64,000 bases of DNA from Cellulomonas fimi (lineage in GTDB: Bacteria > Actinomycetota > Actinomycetes > Actinomycetales > Cellulomonadaceae): contig NZ_CP110680.1 of assembly GCF_028583725.1 (NCBI RefSeq), forward strand, positions 2,976,001-3,040,000, read 5' to 3'. Position numbers and translations under genes: made by a program. Numbering within the stretch: the first letter of the stretch is position 1; each line of letters starts with the position of its first letter. The notes below the pieces were generated by a model. The model made no database searches, was not told the origin of the DNA, and saw only the letters and a program-made list of their open reading frames with translations. This document shows positions 42,231 to 50,653 of the stretch, piece after piece.

Positions 42231-43400
42231 TCAGAGCCAGGGCGCGCAGGGGCCGGTGCCGAGCAGCGCGAGTCCCGTGAGGTCGCCGGCCTGGAAGTCG
42301 GTCACGGACGGGTCGGTGCGGGGCGCCATCAGCTGGGTCGGGTCGTCGACGTGCCCGAGCCCGACGACGTGCGCGAGCTCGTGCATCACGACCGCGCGCG
42401 CCATCGCGCGCCCTCCGGGCTCGTCGAGCATCGCCCCGAGCTGCTCGGCGTCGAGCGACACGCTGCCCGAGACGGCGACGCTCGGCTGCCCGACGGCCTC
42501 CAGCGCGACGGGGCCGGCGACGCCCGCGACGCCCCCGGCGAGGCGCGCGTCCTCGGACGCGTCCGACCAGGTCACGAGGACCGGCGCCCACCGGTCGCCG
42601 TACCGGTCGGGCTGGTACGCGGGCCGGTCCACCGTCGGGGCCTCGGTCGTCTCGCCGTCGGCGACGAACACGAGCCCGGTCGCCCGACCGAGGCGCTCGA
42701 CCGCCTCGTCGACCACCGCGCGCCCGTCGGTCGGTTCGCCGTCGGGGCGCACGACGTAGTGCACCGGGCGGCAGGGGCTCCATGCGACCGGCGTCCGGCC
42801 GTCGGCCTGCGTCTGCAGGTAGGCGTACGACCCGCTGACCCGCGCGAGCGACGGCGGGACGCCGATCGGGTCGCCGGCCTCCTCCAGGCCCGCGGGCGGG
42901 GTGACGGGCGCGTGCACGATCCCGCCGACGACCGCGTCGAGCCACGGGACGCCGTGCACGACGGGCGCGAGCACCCGCTGCGCGTCGTGGAGCACACCGG
43001 GCCCGAAGGTCGTCGCGGCGAGACCCAGGACGACGCCGAGCGCGAGCGTGCTCGGGGTCGGGCTGCCGCGCCGGCGACGCCACCGGTCCGACGGCATGCG
43101 CGCGCGCTCGACACGCGGCGCGGCGGCGGCCCGCGGCCGGTCGCCCGCCGGCTCCTCGTCCGAGGGCGACGCAAGGGTGGTCGACTCGAGGGCCGGTGCC
43201 GACGCCTGCGTTGGCAGCCCGGGGGCCGTCGTCTGCCGAGCCAGCCCGACCCACCGCGCGCACACCTGCCCCTCGCGCGCCGCGTGCTCGTCGGGGACCC
43301 GCCCGGGCGCGCGGCCGCTCGGCGACGTCGGCACGTCGCACGGCAGCGGTCGGGACCCCTCGGCGGTCACGTCCTCCGCATCGACCGCGCGAACCCGCAC
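42231..43400 (-). CDS. Matrixin-like (M10-type) zinc metalloprotease
   Basis: A 389-aa protein. The zinc site HELAHVVGLGH is at 340-350 (H340, E341, H344, H350), with a likely Met-turn in PTQLMAPRTD, as in matrixins and other metzincins. A single hydrophobic segment spans ~116-134, before which ~110 residues are Ala/Pro/Arg-rich. The catalytic domain is thus outside the cell, anchored or released. The start may be GTG 43400 (taken here) or ATG 43097; the latter would make the hydrophobic segment a normal signal peptide. Neither has a clear ribosome site. Substrate is unknown. Confidence 0.78.
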   Translation of the reverse strand: MRVRAVDAEDVTAEGSRPLPCDVPTSPSGRAPGRVPDEHAAREGQVCARWVGLARQTTAPGLPTQASAPALESTTLASPSDEEPAGDRPRAAAAPRVERARMPSDRWRRRRGSPTPSTLALGVVLGLAATTFGPGVLHDAQRVLAPVVHGVPWLDAVVGGIVHAPVTPPAGLEEAGDPIGVPPSLARVSGSYAYLQTQADGRTPVAWSPCRPVHYVVRPDGEPTDGRAVVDEAVERLGRATGLVFVADGETTEAPTVDRPAYQPDRYGDRWAPVLVTWSDASEDARLAGGVAGVAGPVALEAVGQPSVAVSGSVSLDAEQLGAMLDEPGGRAMARAVVMHELAHVVGLGHVDDPTQLMAPRTDPSVTDFQAGDLTGLALLGTGPCAPWL

Positions 43401-43492
43401 GTGAGGGGCTTACGGGCGACGCCACCCGTCCGCCGCGCCGCAGTCGCCGCGCTCCGGTTGCCCGTCGGCCGGGACCGCAGGACGCTCGCGGC

Positions 43493-44500
43493 ATGCCCGA
43501 ACCCGCAGGAACCGGAACGACCGACGACGCGGACCACCGCACGGCGGCGGCAACACCACCCCGCGCACGCGTCGGCGGCCCGACCCCCGCCGCGACGGCG
43601 ACGACGGACCCGATCGCGCGGGCGACGTACCGGCTCCTGCGCCTCACCCTGGTCGCGCTGCCGCTGCTGCTGCTCCTCGCGTCGTTCCTGGTCTGGCTGT
43701 CGGGAGGCCGCTTCGAGCGGTCCATCAGCGACTACTACGAGGGCGACCTGCGGGACGTCCTGGTCGCGATGCTGGCCGGCGTCGCCGTGTGCCTCGTCGC
43801 GTACCGGGGCTTCCCCGCGGTCGAGGACTACACGCTCAACTGGGCGGGCTTCCTCGCGCTGGTCGTGGCGTTCGTGCCGAACAGCCTCACGGCGCACCTC
43901 GAACGGCTCGACGGGGCCGCGCGCGCGCAGGCCGCGCTCCCGGCGCGCATCGTGCTCGGGTCGCTGCTCGTCGTGTCGGCGGCCGTCCTGCTCGTCGAGC
44001 GGCGGACGGCCCGTGCGACGGCGCACGCCGCCCGGACGTCGCGCGACGGCGGCTGGGTGTTCTGGCTGATGACCGTGCTCGGGGTCGCGGTGCTCGGGCT
44101 GCTCGTCGTGCGCCTCGTCGAGCCGGCCACGACGTTCGCGTGGCTGCACGGTGCAGCGGCCGTCGTGCTGGTCGTGAGCCTCGCGCTCGCGGTGCTGAGC
44201 CACGGCTGGCCGGCCACGGACGCCGCCACGGACGCGCGGTACCGCCGGATCTACCTGACGATCGCGGGCCTCATGGTGGCGGGGCTCGCGTTGTGGGCGG
44301 CACTCGCGCTGGCGGGGTTCGCGCAGGCGATCCTGGTCGTCGAGTGGTGGGAGGTCCTGCTGTTCCTCGCCTTCTGGGTCACGGAGACGATCCGCACCTG
44401 GGACGCGCCGCCGGTCGAGCCGCTGCGTCTGCCCGACCCCGACGAGCCGGGCGGACCCCCGCGGCCCCTCGCACCGCCGCAGCGCCGCACGGCGCCGTGA
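43493..44500 (+). CDS. Polytopic membrane protein of unknown function
   Basis: A 335-aa protein with about eight hydrophobic helices, from LVALPLLLLLASFLVWLSG (near residue 52) to the WEVLLFLAFWVTETI helix near the C-terminus. Both ends are Pro/Ala/Thr-rich and hydrophilic. The motif SISDYYEGDLRDVLVAML follows TM1. Conserved SxSxYY loops occur in DUF998-like and other uncharacterised membrane families, but I cannot name this one. It is divergent from the matrixin-like gene and convergent on a GNAT gene, with 18 nt between stops. Confidence 0.8.
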   Translation: MPEPAGTGTTDDADHRTAAATPPRARVGGPTPAATATTDPIARATYRLLRLTLVALPLLLLLASFLVWLSGGRFERSISDYYEGDLRDVLVAMLAGVAVCLVAYRGFPAVEDYTLNWAGFLALVVAFVPNSLTAHLERLDGAARAQAALPARIVLGSLLVVSAAVLLVERRTARATAHAARTSRDGGWVFWLMTVLGVAVLGLLVVRLVEPATTFAWLHGAAAVVLVVSLALAVLSHGWPATDAATDARYRRIYLTIAGLMVAGLALWAALALAGFAQAILVVEWWEVLLFLAFWVTETIRTWDAPPVEPLRLPDPDEPGGPPRPLAPPQRRTAP

Positions 44501-44518
44501 CGGCCTCGCGGTGCGCGC

Positions 44519-45118
44519 CTACAGCTCGAGCCTCATGACGACGCGGCGGGCGGTCGGCGGCACGACCGGCCGCAGCCCCGCCGCGGCGAACATCGCGACG
44601 GTGCCGGGGTGCATCTCGACGGGCAGCGCGGCGGTCGTCGTCATCGGGTAGGCCTCGACCGCCCGCGCGCCGGACCGCCGCGCGTGCTCGACCGCGGCCG
44701 CCGCGAGGGCCGTGGCGATCCCCCGACCGCCGTACCGCGCGCGTGTGAGGACGCAGGTGACCGCCCACACGCCCGCGTCCGACCGGTCCTCGTCCCGGCC
44801 GTCCCACGGCACGCGCGCGTTCCGCAGCAGCCGGCCGTAGACGCTGCGCGGCTCGACGGCGCACCACCCGACGGGCTCGCCGTCGAGGTAGGCGACGAGC
44901 CCGGCCGTGGTCGTCGCGTCGGGGTCGTCGCAGCCGACCTGCTCGCGCAGCCGCGCGGCGAGCGCCTCGGCGCCGACGGACGCCCACGACTCGCCGGGCT
45001 GCATCTTCCAGCGCTGGCACGAGCAGCGCCGACCGTCGGCGCGCGAGTCCAGCACCGTGCGGACGTCCTCCCACGGGACCGCGTGGGCCGGACGGACGTC
45101 GACGTCGGCGGGTTCCAC
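44519..45118 (-). CDS. GNAT family N-acetyltransferase
   Basis: A 199-aa acetyltransferase. The acetyl-CoA loop is RARYGGRGIATALAAAAVEH in the centre. An N-terminal CSCQRWKM cysteine pair is characteristic of a subgroup of actinobacterial GNATs, in which it may bind metal. The final strand, MFAAAGLRPVVPPTARRVVM, closes the fold. GTG 45118 is the first start after the stop of the upstream FAD oxidoreductase gene (45129) and gives a short gap of 10 nt; no ribosome site is evident, so it may depend on coupling. The acceptor is unknown. Confidence 0.82.
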   Translation of the reverse strand: MEPADVDVRPAHAVPWEDVRTVLDSRADGRRCSCQRWKMQPGESWASVGAEALAARLREQVGCDDPDATTTAGLVAYLDGEPVGWCAVEPRSVYGRLLRNARVPWDGRDEDRSDAGVWAVTCVLTRARYGGRGIATALAAAAVEHARRSGARAVEAYPMTTTAALPVEMHPGTVAMFAAAGLRPVVPPTARRVVMRLEL

Positions 45119-45128
45119 GGCAGCGGCG

Positions 45129-46481
45129 TCAGTGCACGCCCGAGGGCACCGCGGCGCGCGACCCGAGCACGTCGTCCGGGTCGTAGCGCCGCCGCACCTC
45201 GTCGAGGCGCGCAGCGACGTCGGCCCGCCACCGTCCGGGCAGCGCACCGCTCATGTTGGGGTTCGCCTCGTCCGCCAACCACGGCGCGACCGCCGCCAGC
45301 ACACGCTCGGCCGCACCGGGACCGGACGCGCGGGCCTCGGGCCCGACGGACACGAGCCCGAGCGTGAACGCCGCGTCCCGACCGGCGACGGCGTCCGCAC
45401 CCGACGCTCGCCCGCCCGCTCCCGCGACGTGGCGCAGCTCGACCGCGACGAACGGGTGCTCGGTGCCCGGGCCGACGGTGTCGAGCCAGGCGTCGGCGAA
45501 CCCGTCGGCGGCGCCGGCGAGGAGCGCCCCACCCGTCCAGACGGGTGCGGGCGCGGTCGGGTCGCCGTGGATGCGGTCGGAGTCACGCGCGGCGAGGGGC
45601 CCGAGGCCGTCGATCATCGCGGGCGCGAGCGCCCGGAGCGGGGCGGCGGCCCGCTCCCCCGCGTCGACGGGGCCGGGACGCGCGACGCGCAGCGACAGGA
45701 CGGTGCGCCCGCGCAGCGGCTCGGGCACGGCGTCGATCGGGGGCATCCGGACGACGGCGGCGCTCGTCGTCGTGAGGTCGTCGGCGTGCGCGGTCCAGTC
45801 CAGCCACCCGCGCAGCACGGTCTCGACGTGCGGGGTGTCGAACACGAGCGCCCCGGCGTACAGGGCGGGGACCTCGACCAGGGCGATCCGTACGGCGACG
45901 ACGACGCCCGGCACGGCGTCACCGCCACGCAGCGCCCAGAGCAGGTCGGCGTGCTCGCCGTCGTCGGCCTCGACGACGTCGCCCGTTCCCGTGACGACCG
46001 TGGCGGAGAGCAGCCGGTCGGACCCGAAGCCGTGGCTGCGGGCGAGCGGGCCGAGCCCGCCGCCCAGCAGGAAGCCGACGACGCCGACGTTCGACGACGA
46101 GCCCACGACGGGCACGAGCCCGTGCTCGGCGGTGCGCTCGACGACGGCGCCCCACCGCGCGCCCGCGCCCACGGTCGCGGTGCGGGACGCGGGGTCGACG
46201 ACGACCTCGTCGAGCCGGCGCGTCGTGACGAGCACGCCCGACGTCACCGGGCGCTCCGCCCCGTGGCCGGTGGACTGCACGCGCAGCGGGACGCGGTGCT
46301 CGCGCGCGGCACGGACGGCCGCGACGACGTCGGCCACGCCGGTCGCCCCGACGACGACGTCGGGGCGGATCCGTGCCGCGAGGTTGAACGCGGCGACCTC
46401 GTCGTCGTACCCCGGCGCACCGGGGACGAGCACGGGGCCCTGGACGTGCGCCGACAGCGCGTCGGCGAGGGTGCTCGACAT
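45129..46481 (-). CDS. FAD-binding oxidoreductase (berberine-bridge/PCMH type)
   Basis: A 450-aa flavoprotein. The PCMH FAD-binding domain (residues ~35-200) includes VRAAREHRVPLRVQSTGHG with H73 at the place where relatives carry a covalent 8-alpha-histidyl flavin, and GFLLGGGLGPLARSHG. The C-terminus has the BBE-type motif NPNMSGALPGRW and RYDPDDVLGSR. Such enzymes oxidise sugars, alkaloids or polyketides. ATG 46481 has GGAGG 5 nt upstream. It is transcribed with the GNAT gene and divergent from the alpha/beta hydrolase. Confidence 0.87.
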   Translation of the reverse strand: MSSTLADALSAHVQGPVLVPGAPGYDDEVAAFNLAARIRPDVVVGATGVADVVAAVRAAREHRVPLRVQSTGHGAERPVTSGVLVTTRRLDEVVVDPASRTATVGAGARWGAVVERTAEHGLVPVVGSSSNVGVVGFLLGGGLGPLARSHGFGSDRLLSATVVTGTGDVVEADDGEHADLLWALRGGDAVPGVVVAVRIALVEVPALYAGALVFDTPHVETVLRGWLDWTAHADDLTTTSAAVVRMPPIDAVPEPLRGRTVLSLRVARPGPVDAGERAAAPLRALAPAMIDGLGPLAARDSDRIHGDPTAPAPVWTGGALLAGAADGFADAWLDTVGPGTEHPFVAVELRHVAGAGGRASGADAVAGRDAAFTLGLVSVGPEARASGPGAAERVLAAVAPWLADEANPNMSGALPGRWRADVAARLDEVRRRYDPDDVLGSRAAVPSGVH

Positions 46482-46556
46482 GCGACCTCCAGACGACGTC
46501 GCCGGCGGACGGTCCACGGCGACACCCGACGCTCCCACCGACCACCGACATGCGAC
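46476..46556. repeat. CGACATGCGAC direct repeat in the divergent promoter region
   Basis: An 11-bp sequence occurs at 46476-46486 (at the oxidoreductase start codon) and at 46546-46556. It might be a regulator site for the divergent pair, or chance. Confidence 0.25.
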
Positions 46557-46695
46557 AGGGGGCGTCCCGCACGCGCGCACGACGCGGGCGGTCCACGATG
46601 GGCCCGATGAGTTCCGGGCGTGCACCGGGTCACCACGGTGAGCCCGTCCGCAGCCGACGACGAGCGACCACCGACCGCCGCGACAGGAGCGCACC

Positions 46696-47571
46696 ATGAC
46701 CACCACGACCGACACCCGCACGCTCGACGTGCCGGGCGCCACGCTCACCTACGACGTGCGCGGTCCGCTGCCCACGGCCGACCGCGAACCGCCGCTGCTG
46801 CTCGTGGGCCAGCCGATGGACGCGAGCGGCTTCACGACGCTCGCGTCGCTGCTGCCGGAGCGCACCGTCGTCACGTACGACCCGCGCGGCCTGGGGCGCA
46901 GCGCGCGCCACGACGGGTCGACGGTCAACGACCCGGCCGTCCAGGCGGAGGACCTGCACGTGCTGGTCGAGGCGCTCGGCGTCGGCCCTGTCGACCTGTT
47001 CGGGTCGAGCGGCGGCGCGATCACGGGCCTCGCGCTCGTCGCGGCCCACCCGCAGGACGTGCGGACGTTCGTCGCGCACGAGCCGCCGCTCGTGGAGATC
47101 CTCCCCGACGCCGACAACGCGCGGGCGGCCGGCCGTCGCGTCGGCGAGGTGTACGCCGCACAGGGCTGGGGTGCGGGCATGGCGACGTTCATGCTCGTGT
47201 CGTCGTGGAAGGGCCCGTTCCCCGACCGTTTCGCGCAGGACCCCGTCGACCCCGCGCAGTTCGGCCTGCCCACCGAGGACGACGGCTCACGCGACGACCC
47301 GCTGCTGTCGGGCGTCTCCGACCCGGTCACCGCGTTCCGGCCCGACGTCGAGGCGATCGCCGCGAGCCCGACGCGCGTCGTCGTCGCCGCGGGCGAGGAG
47401 AGCCGTGACCTGCTGACGTTCCGGGCGACCGAGGCGCTCGCCGCGCTGCTCGGTCAGGACCTCACGCTGTTCCCGAGCCACCACGGCGGGTTCCTCGGCG
47501 GCGAGCACGGGTACGCGGGGCAGCCGGAGGCGTTCGCGGCCCGGCTGCGCGAGGTGCTCACCTCGGCCTGA
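46696..47571 (+). CDS. Alpha/beta hydrolase
   Basis: A 291-aa hydrolase of the haloperoxidase/esterase subgroup. The nucleophile elbow is FGSSGGAITG (middle Ser), about residue 99. The oxyanion strand is LLLVGQPMDASGF, the first-strand YDPRGLGRS is typical, and the His is in FPSHHGGFLGGEHGY at the end. ATG 46696 has AGGAG 6 nt upstream. It is divergent from the FAD oxidoreductase across a 214-nt intergenic region. No substrate can be named. Confidence 0.88.
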   Translation: MTTTTDTRTLDVPGATLTYDVRGPLPTADREPPLLLVGQPMDASGFTTLASLLPERTVVTYDPRGLGRSARHDGSTVNDPAVQAEDLHVLVEALGVGPVDLFGSSGGAITGLALVAAHPQDVRTFVAHEPPLVEILPDADNARAAGRRVGEVYAAQGWGAGMATFMLVSSWKGPFPDRFAQDPVDPAQFGLPTEDDGSRDDPLLSGVSDPVTAFRPDVEAIAASPTRVVVAAGEESRDLLTFRATEALAALLGQDLTLFPSHHGGFLGGEHGYAGQPEAFAARLREVLTSA

Positions 47572-47618
47572 CGGGTCGGCCGCGGGGCCGGCCGGGGGCG
47601 GCACATGCCGGTTCGCCG

Positions 47619-49091
47619 TCAGGCGCGCATCGCGACGCTGCTCGCCCGGACCGGTGCGGGCAGCGTCGTGCGGCCGGTGAGGTGTGCGTCGACGGCGGCC
47701 GCCGCCGCGCGGCCCTCCGCGATCGCCCACACGACGAGCGACTGCCCGCGCCCGCAGTCGCCCGCGACGAACACGCCGGGTGTGGCCGTCGCGAAGTCGT
47801 CGGTGCGCTCGAACGCGCCACGCGCGTCGGTGGTCAGGCCGAGCTGCTCGGCGAGCCCGTCGCGCTCGGGGCCGGTGAAGCCGAGCGCGAGGACCACGAG
47901 CTGCGCGGGCAGGACCTGCTCGGTGTCGGGCACGGGGACGAACCGTCCGTCGACGCGCTCGACGTCGACGACGCGGACGCCGGCGACCCGGCCGTCGTCG
48001 TCACCGTCGAGCCCGAGCGTCGACACCGCGAACCGGCGCTCGCCGCCCTCCTCGTGCGACGTCGAGACCTTGAACACCGCCGGGTAGGTCGGCCAGGGCT
48101 GGTCGTCGGGGCGTTCCTCGGGCGGCTGCGACAGGATCTCGAGCTGCACGATCGACCGGGCGCCCTGCCGCACGGCGGTGCCGACGCAGTCCGCGCCGGT
48201 GTCGCCGCCGCCGACGACGACCACGTCGAGCCCCGTCGCGACGGGCGCACCGGGCACGGGCGCGCCGACCGCGGCGTGGTTGGCGGGCACGAGGTAGTCC
48301 ATCGCGGGCATGACGCCGGCGAGGTCCCGCCCGGGGACGGGCAGGTCGCGCGGCACCGTCGAGCCGGTCGTGACGAGCACGGCGTCGAACCGTCGGCGCA
48401 GCTCGTCCCCCGTGACGTCGTGCCCGACGTCGACGCCGCACCGGAACACGGTGCCCTCGGCGCGCATGACGTCGAGGCGCCGCTCGACGACCGCCGCGGG
48501 CAGCTTGTACTCGGGGATGCCGAACCGCAGCAGCCCGCCCGGGGCCGCCGCCCGCTCGAACACGGTCACGTGGTGGCCGGCGCGCGTGAGCTGCTGCGCG
48601 GCCGCGAGCCCGGCGGGCCCGGAGCCGACGACGGCGACGGTGCACTCGGTCATCCGGCCGGGCACCACGGGCACGACGAGGCCGCGGTCGAACGCCTCCT
48701 CCGCGATCGAGAGCTCGACGTTGCGGATCGTGACGGGCGGCTCGTGGATGCCGAGGACGCAGGCCGACTCGCACGGCGCCGGGCACAGGCGGCCGGTGAC
48801 CTCCGGGAAGTTGTTCGTCAGGTGCAGCCGGTCGCTCGCGTCCCGCCACTGCCCGCGCCACGTGAGGTCGTTCCACTCGGGCATGACGTTGCCGAGCGGG
48901 CACGCGTGGTGGCAGAACGGGACGCCGCAGTCCATGCAGCGCCCCGCCTGCCGGTGCAGCGTGTCGAGGTACGCGGCGTCGCCCACCGGGTGCCGGTGCA
49001 CCTCGTCCCAGTCGAGGATCCGGACGGCCACCGCCCGGTCGGGCGGGAGCTCGCGGACGCGCGTGGTGAGGAAGCCCCGAGGGTCGGCCAT
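47619..49091 (-). CDS. gltD: Glutamate synthase small (beta) subunit
   Basis: A 490-aa NADPH-dependent flavoprotein. The N-terminal iron-sulfur cysteines are in GRCMDCGVPFCHHACPLGN and GRLCPAPCESACVLG. Two dinucleotide loops follow: VVGSGPAGLAAAQQL (FAD) and VVVGGGDTGADCVGTA (NADPH). The C-terminal GDCGRGQSLVVWAIAEGR is the family end. GltD feeds electrons to GltB for glutamate formation from glutamine and 2-oxoglutarate. gltB is not next to it here, so it must be elsewhere, or this subunit serves another partner. ATG 49091 is preceded 6 nt upstream by a TACGGT box, suggesting a leaderless mRNA. Confidence 0.94.
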   Translation of the reverse strand: MADPRGFLTTRVRELPPDRAVAVRILDWDEVHRHPVGDAAYLDTLHRQAGRCMDCGVPFCHHACPLGNVMPEWNDLTWRGQWRDASDRLHLTNNFPEVTGRLCPAPCESACVLGIHEPPVTIRNVELSIAEEAFDRGLVVPVVPGRMTECTVAVVGSGPAGLAAAQQLTRAGHHVTVFERAAAPGGLLRFGIPEYKLPAAVVERRLDVMRAEGTVFRCGVDVGHDVTGDELRRRFDAVLVTTGSTVPRDLPVPGRDLAGVMPAMDYLVPANHAAVGAPVPGAPVATGLDVVVVGGGDTGADCVGTAVRQGARSIVQLEILSQPPEERPDDQPWPTYPAVFKVSTSHEEGGERRFAVSTLGLDGDDDGRVAGVRVVDVERVDGRFVPVPDTEQVLPAQLVVLALGFTGPERDGLAEQLGLTTDARGAFERTDDFATATPGVFVAGDCGRGQSLVVWAIAEGRAAAAAVDAHLTGRTTLPAPVRASSVAMRA

Positions 49092-49097
49092 GCCCGG

Positions 49098-49103
49098 ACC
49101 GTA
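49098..49103 (-). promoter_or_regulatory. -10 box (TACGGT) of gltD
   Basis: TACGGT on the minus strand lies 6 nt before the gltD start, and no ribosome site is present. Confidence 0.4.
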
Positions 49104-49116
49104 GGGCGGGCGCGGC

Positions 49117-49161
49117 CGTCGCCCGGCGGTCGAAGGTCCTAGGACCGGCCGCCGGGCGACG
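49117..49161 (-). terminator. Terminator between the alkaline phosphatase gene and gltD
   Basis: A perfect 13-bp stem (49117-49129 with 49149-49161) starts 10 nt after the phosphatase stop. Its 19-nt loop carries the perfect palindrome GGTCCTAGGACC (49135-49146), unusual for a simple terminator. Confidence 0.75.
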
Positions 49162-49170
49162 TCGGTGCGG

Positions 49171-50490
49171 CTACCGGCGCCCGCCCATCGCGTCGCGCAG
49201 GACGACGAAGACGTCGGTGTTCGGCTGCGAGCGCGCGAGCCGCTCGGCGCTCGGTCCCTCCGCGGTCAGCGGCGTGGCACCGCCCGTGTGCCCGCTGGTC
49301 GTCCAGTCGATCGTGAACTCCAGGTCGGTCCCGGCGACGGGGAACGGCCCGTCCTCGAGGCTCTGCAGCACCTCGGCCGACGTGCTCGCGGGGTCGCCGC
49401 TCTCGTCGTCCGCGTCGACGTTCTCGATCGCGAGCCCGCCGGTCTCGTGGTCGCCGACCACGACGACGAGGGTTCCGGGGTGGCGCTTCGCGAACGCGTG
49501 GACGAGCGCGACGGTCTCGTCGAGCGCCTGCCCGGCGGTGAGCGTGAGCGCGGCGTTGTTGGCGTGCGACATCTCGTCGACCGCCTCCTCCTCGACCATG
49601 AGGAAGAAGCCCTGCCGGTCGCGCGACAGCACGTCGAGCGCCTTGCGGGTCATGTCGACGAGCGGTACGACGGGCGCGTACTCGTCGCCCTGGCCTTCGG
49701 GCGCCTGCTCGAACATCTCCTCGTTGGCGAACAGCCCGAGGATGCGCGGGGCGCGGGTGGCGGCGAGCTCCTCGGCGGTCGTGACGTACTCGTACCCGGT
49801 GGCCTGGGCACGCTCGACGAGGTTGCCCTGGTCGCTGCGGCTGACCTCGGGTCGCGGGTCGGCCGGGTCGTCCGGGTAGGCGCCCTCGTCGCCTGCGGGG
49901 TACCACCAGTCCTCGCCGCCGCCGAGGATCACGTCGGGCCGCGACTCCTCGATGAGCTGGCGCGCGATCTCGGTCTGGTCGCCGCGGTCGGGGACGTGCG
50001 CGCCGAACGCGGCGGGCGTCGCGTCGGTGACCTGCGCGGTGGTGACGACGCCGGTGGACTTGCGCAGCGACCTCGCGTGCTCGAGCAGCGTCCCGACGGG
50101 GTTCCCGTCGAGGTCGACGCTCACCGCGCCGTTGTAGGTGCGCACGCCGGTCGCGAAGGCGGTGGCCGCGGCCGCCGAGTCGGTGACGGCCTCCTCGGGG
50201 TCGAGCGAGTCGGTGTGCGTCCAGCCCGCGTACCGCAGCGAGTCCATCGCGGTCTCGCCGTCCTTGCCGACGGTGCTGAGCCGGATCGCCTCGCGCGCGG
50301 CGATGCTGAGGCCGTCGCCGACGATCAGCACGACGTTCTTCGCCGTGCGCGAGGAGCCGCCGCGATCACCGCCCGCGACGTCCTGGTCGCCCGTCGTGAG
50401 GCCGCTCGTCACGAGCCCCCCGGTCGTCAGGCCTGCCGCGATCGCGGCCGCCCCGCCTGTCGCCATCCACCGTCGTGCGTGCGTGCGCAT
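49171..50490 (-). CDS. Secreted alkaline phosphatase (PhoA family)
   Basis: A 439-aa exported phosphatase. The nucleophile is S105 in VTDSAAAATAFATG, the family signature. Metal ligands appear in LIVGDG (D59), MVEEEAVDEMSHANN and VVVGDHETGG. The signal region (to ~40) has ARRWMATGGAAAIAAG, with an Arg pair that might allow Tat export. ATG 50490 has GAGGGGG 6 nt upstream. The enzyme releases phosphate from organic esters outside the cell. Together with the phytase-GDPD protein it indicates active phosphate scavenging. No PHO box was identified. Confidence 0.92.
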   Translation of the reverse strand: MRTHARRWMATGGAAAIAAGLTTGGLVTSGLTTGDQDVAGGDRGGSSRTAKNVVLIVGDGLSIAAREAIRLSTVGKDGETAMDSLRYAGWTHTDSLDPEEAVTDSAAAATAFATGVRTYNGAVSVDLDGNPVGTLLEHARSLRKSTGVVTTAQVTDATPAAFGAHVPDRGDQTEIARQLIEESRPDVILGGGEDWWYPAGDEGAYPDDPADPRPEVSRSDQGNLVERAQATGYEYVTTAEELAATRAPRILGLFANEEMFEQAPEGQGDEYAPVVPLVDMTRKALDVLSRDRQGFFLMVEEEAVDEMSHANNAALTLTAGQALDETVALVHAFAKRHPGTLVVVVGDHETGGLAIENVDADDESGDPASTSAEVLQSLEDGPFPVAGTDLEFTIDWTTSGHTGGATPLTAEGPSAERLARSQPNTDVFVVLRDAMGGRR

Positions 50491-50653
50491 GGTGCCCCCT
50501 CGAACCTCGTCGTCCTCGGATGAGCCGGGCCCGTCCTCGGACCCGAAGCGCCCATGCTGGGACGGATCTTTCCGTCGCGCATCCGCTGCAGGTCGGGGTG
50601 GCGCGGCCGGCGGTGGCGCGGGCGGCGGAGGTCGCGCCGGCGTCGGTGTTGCG

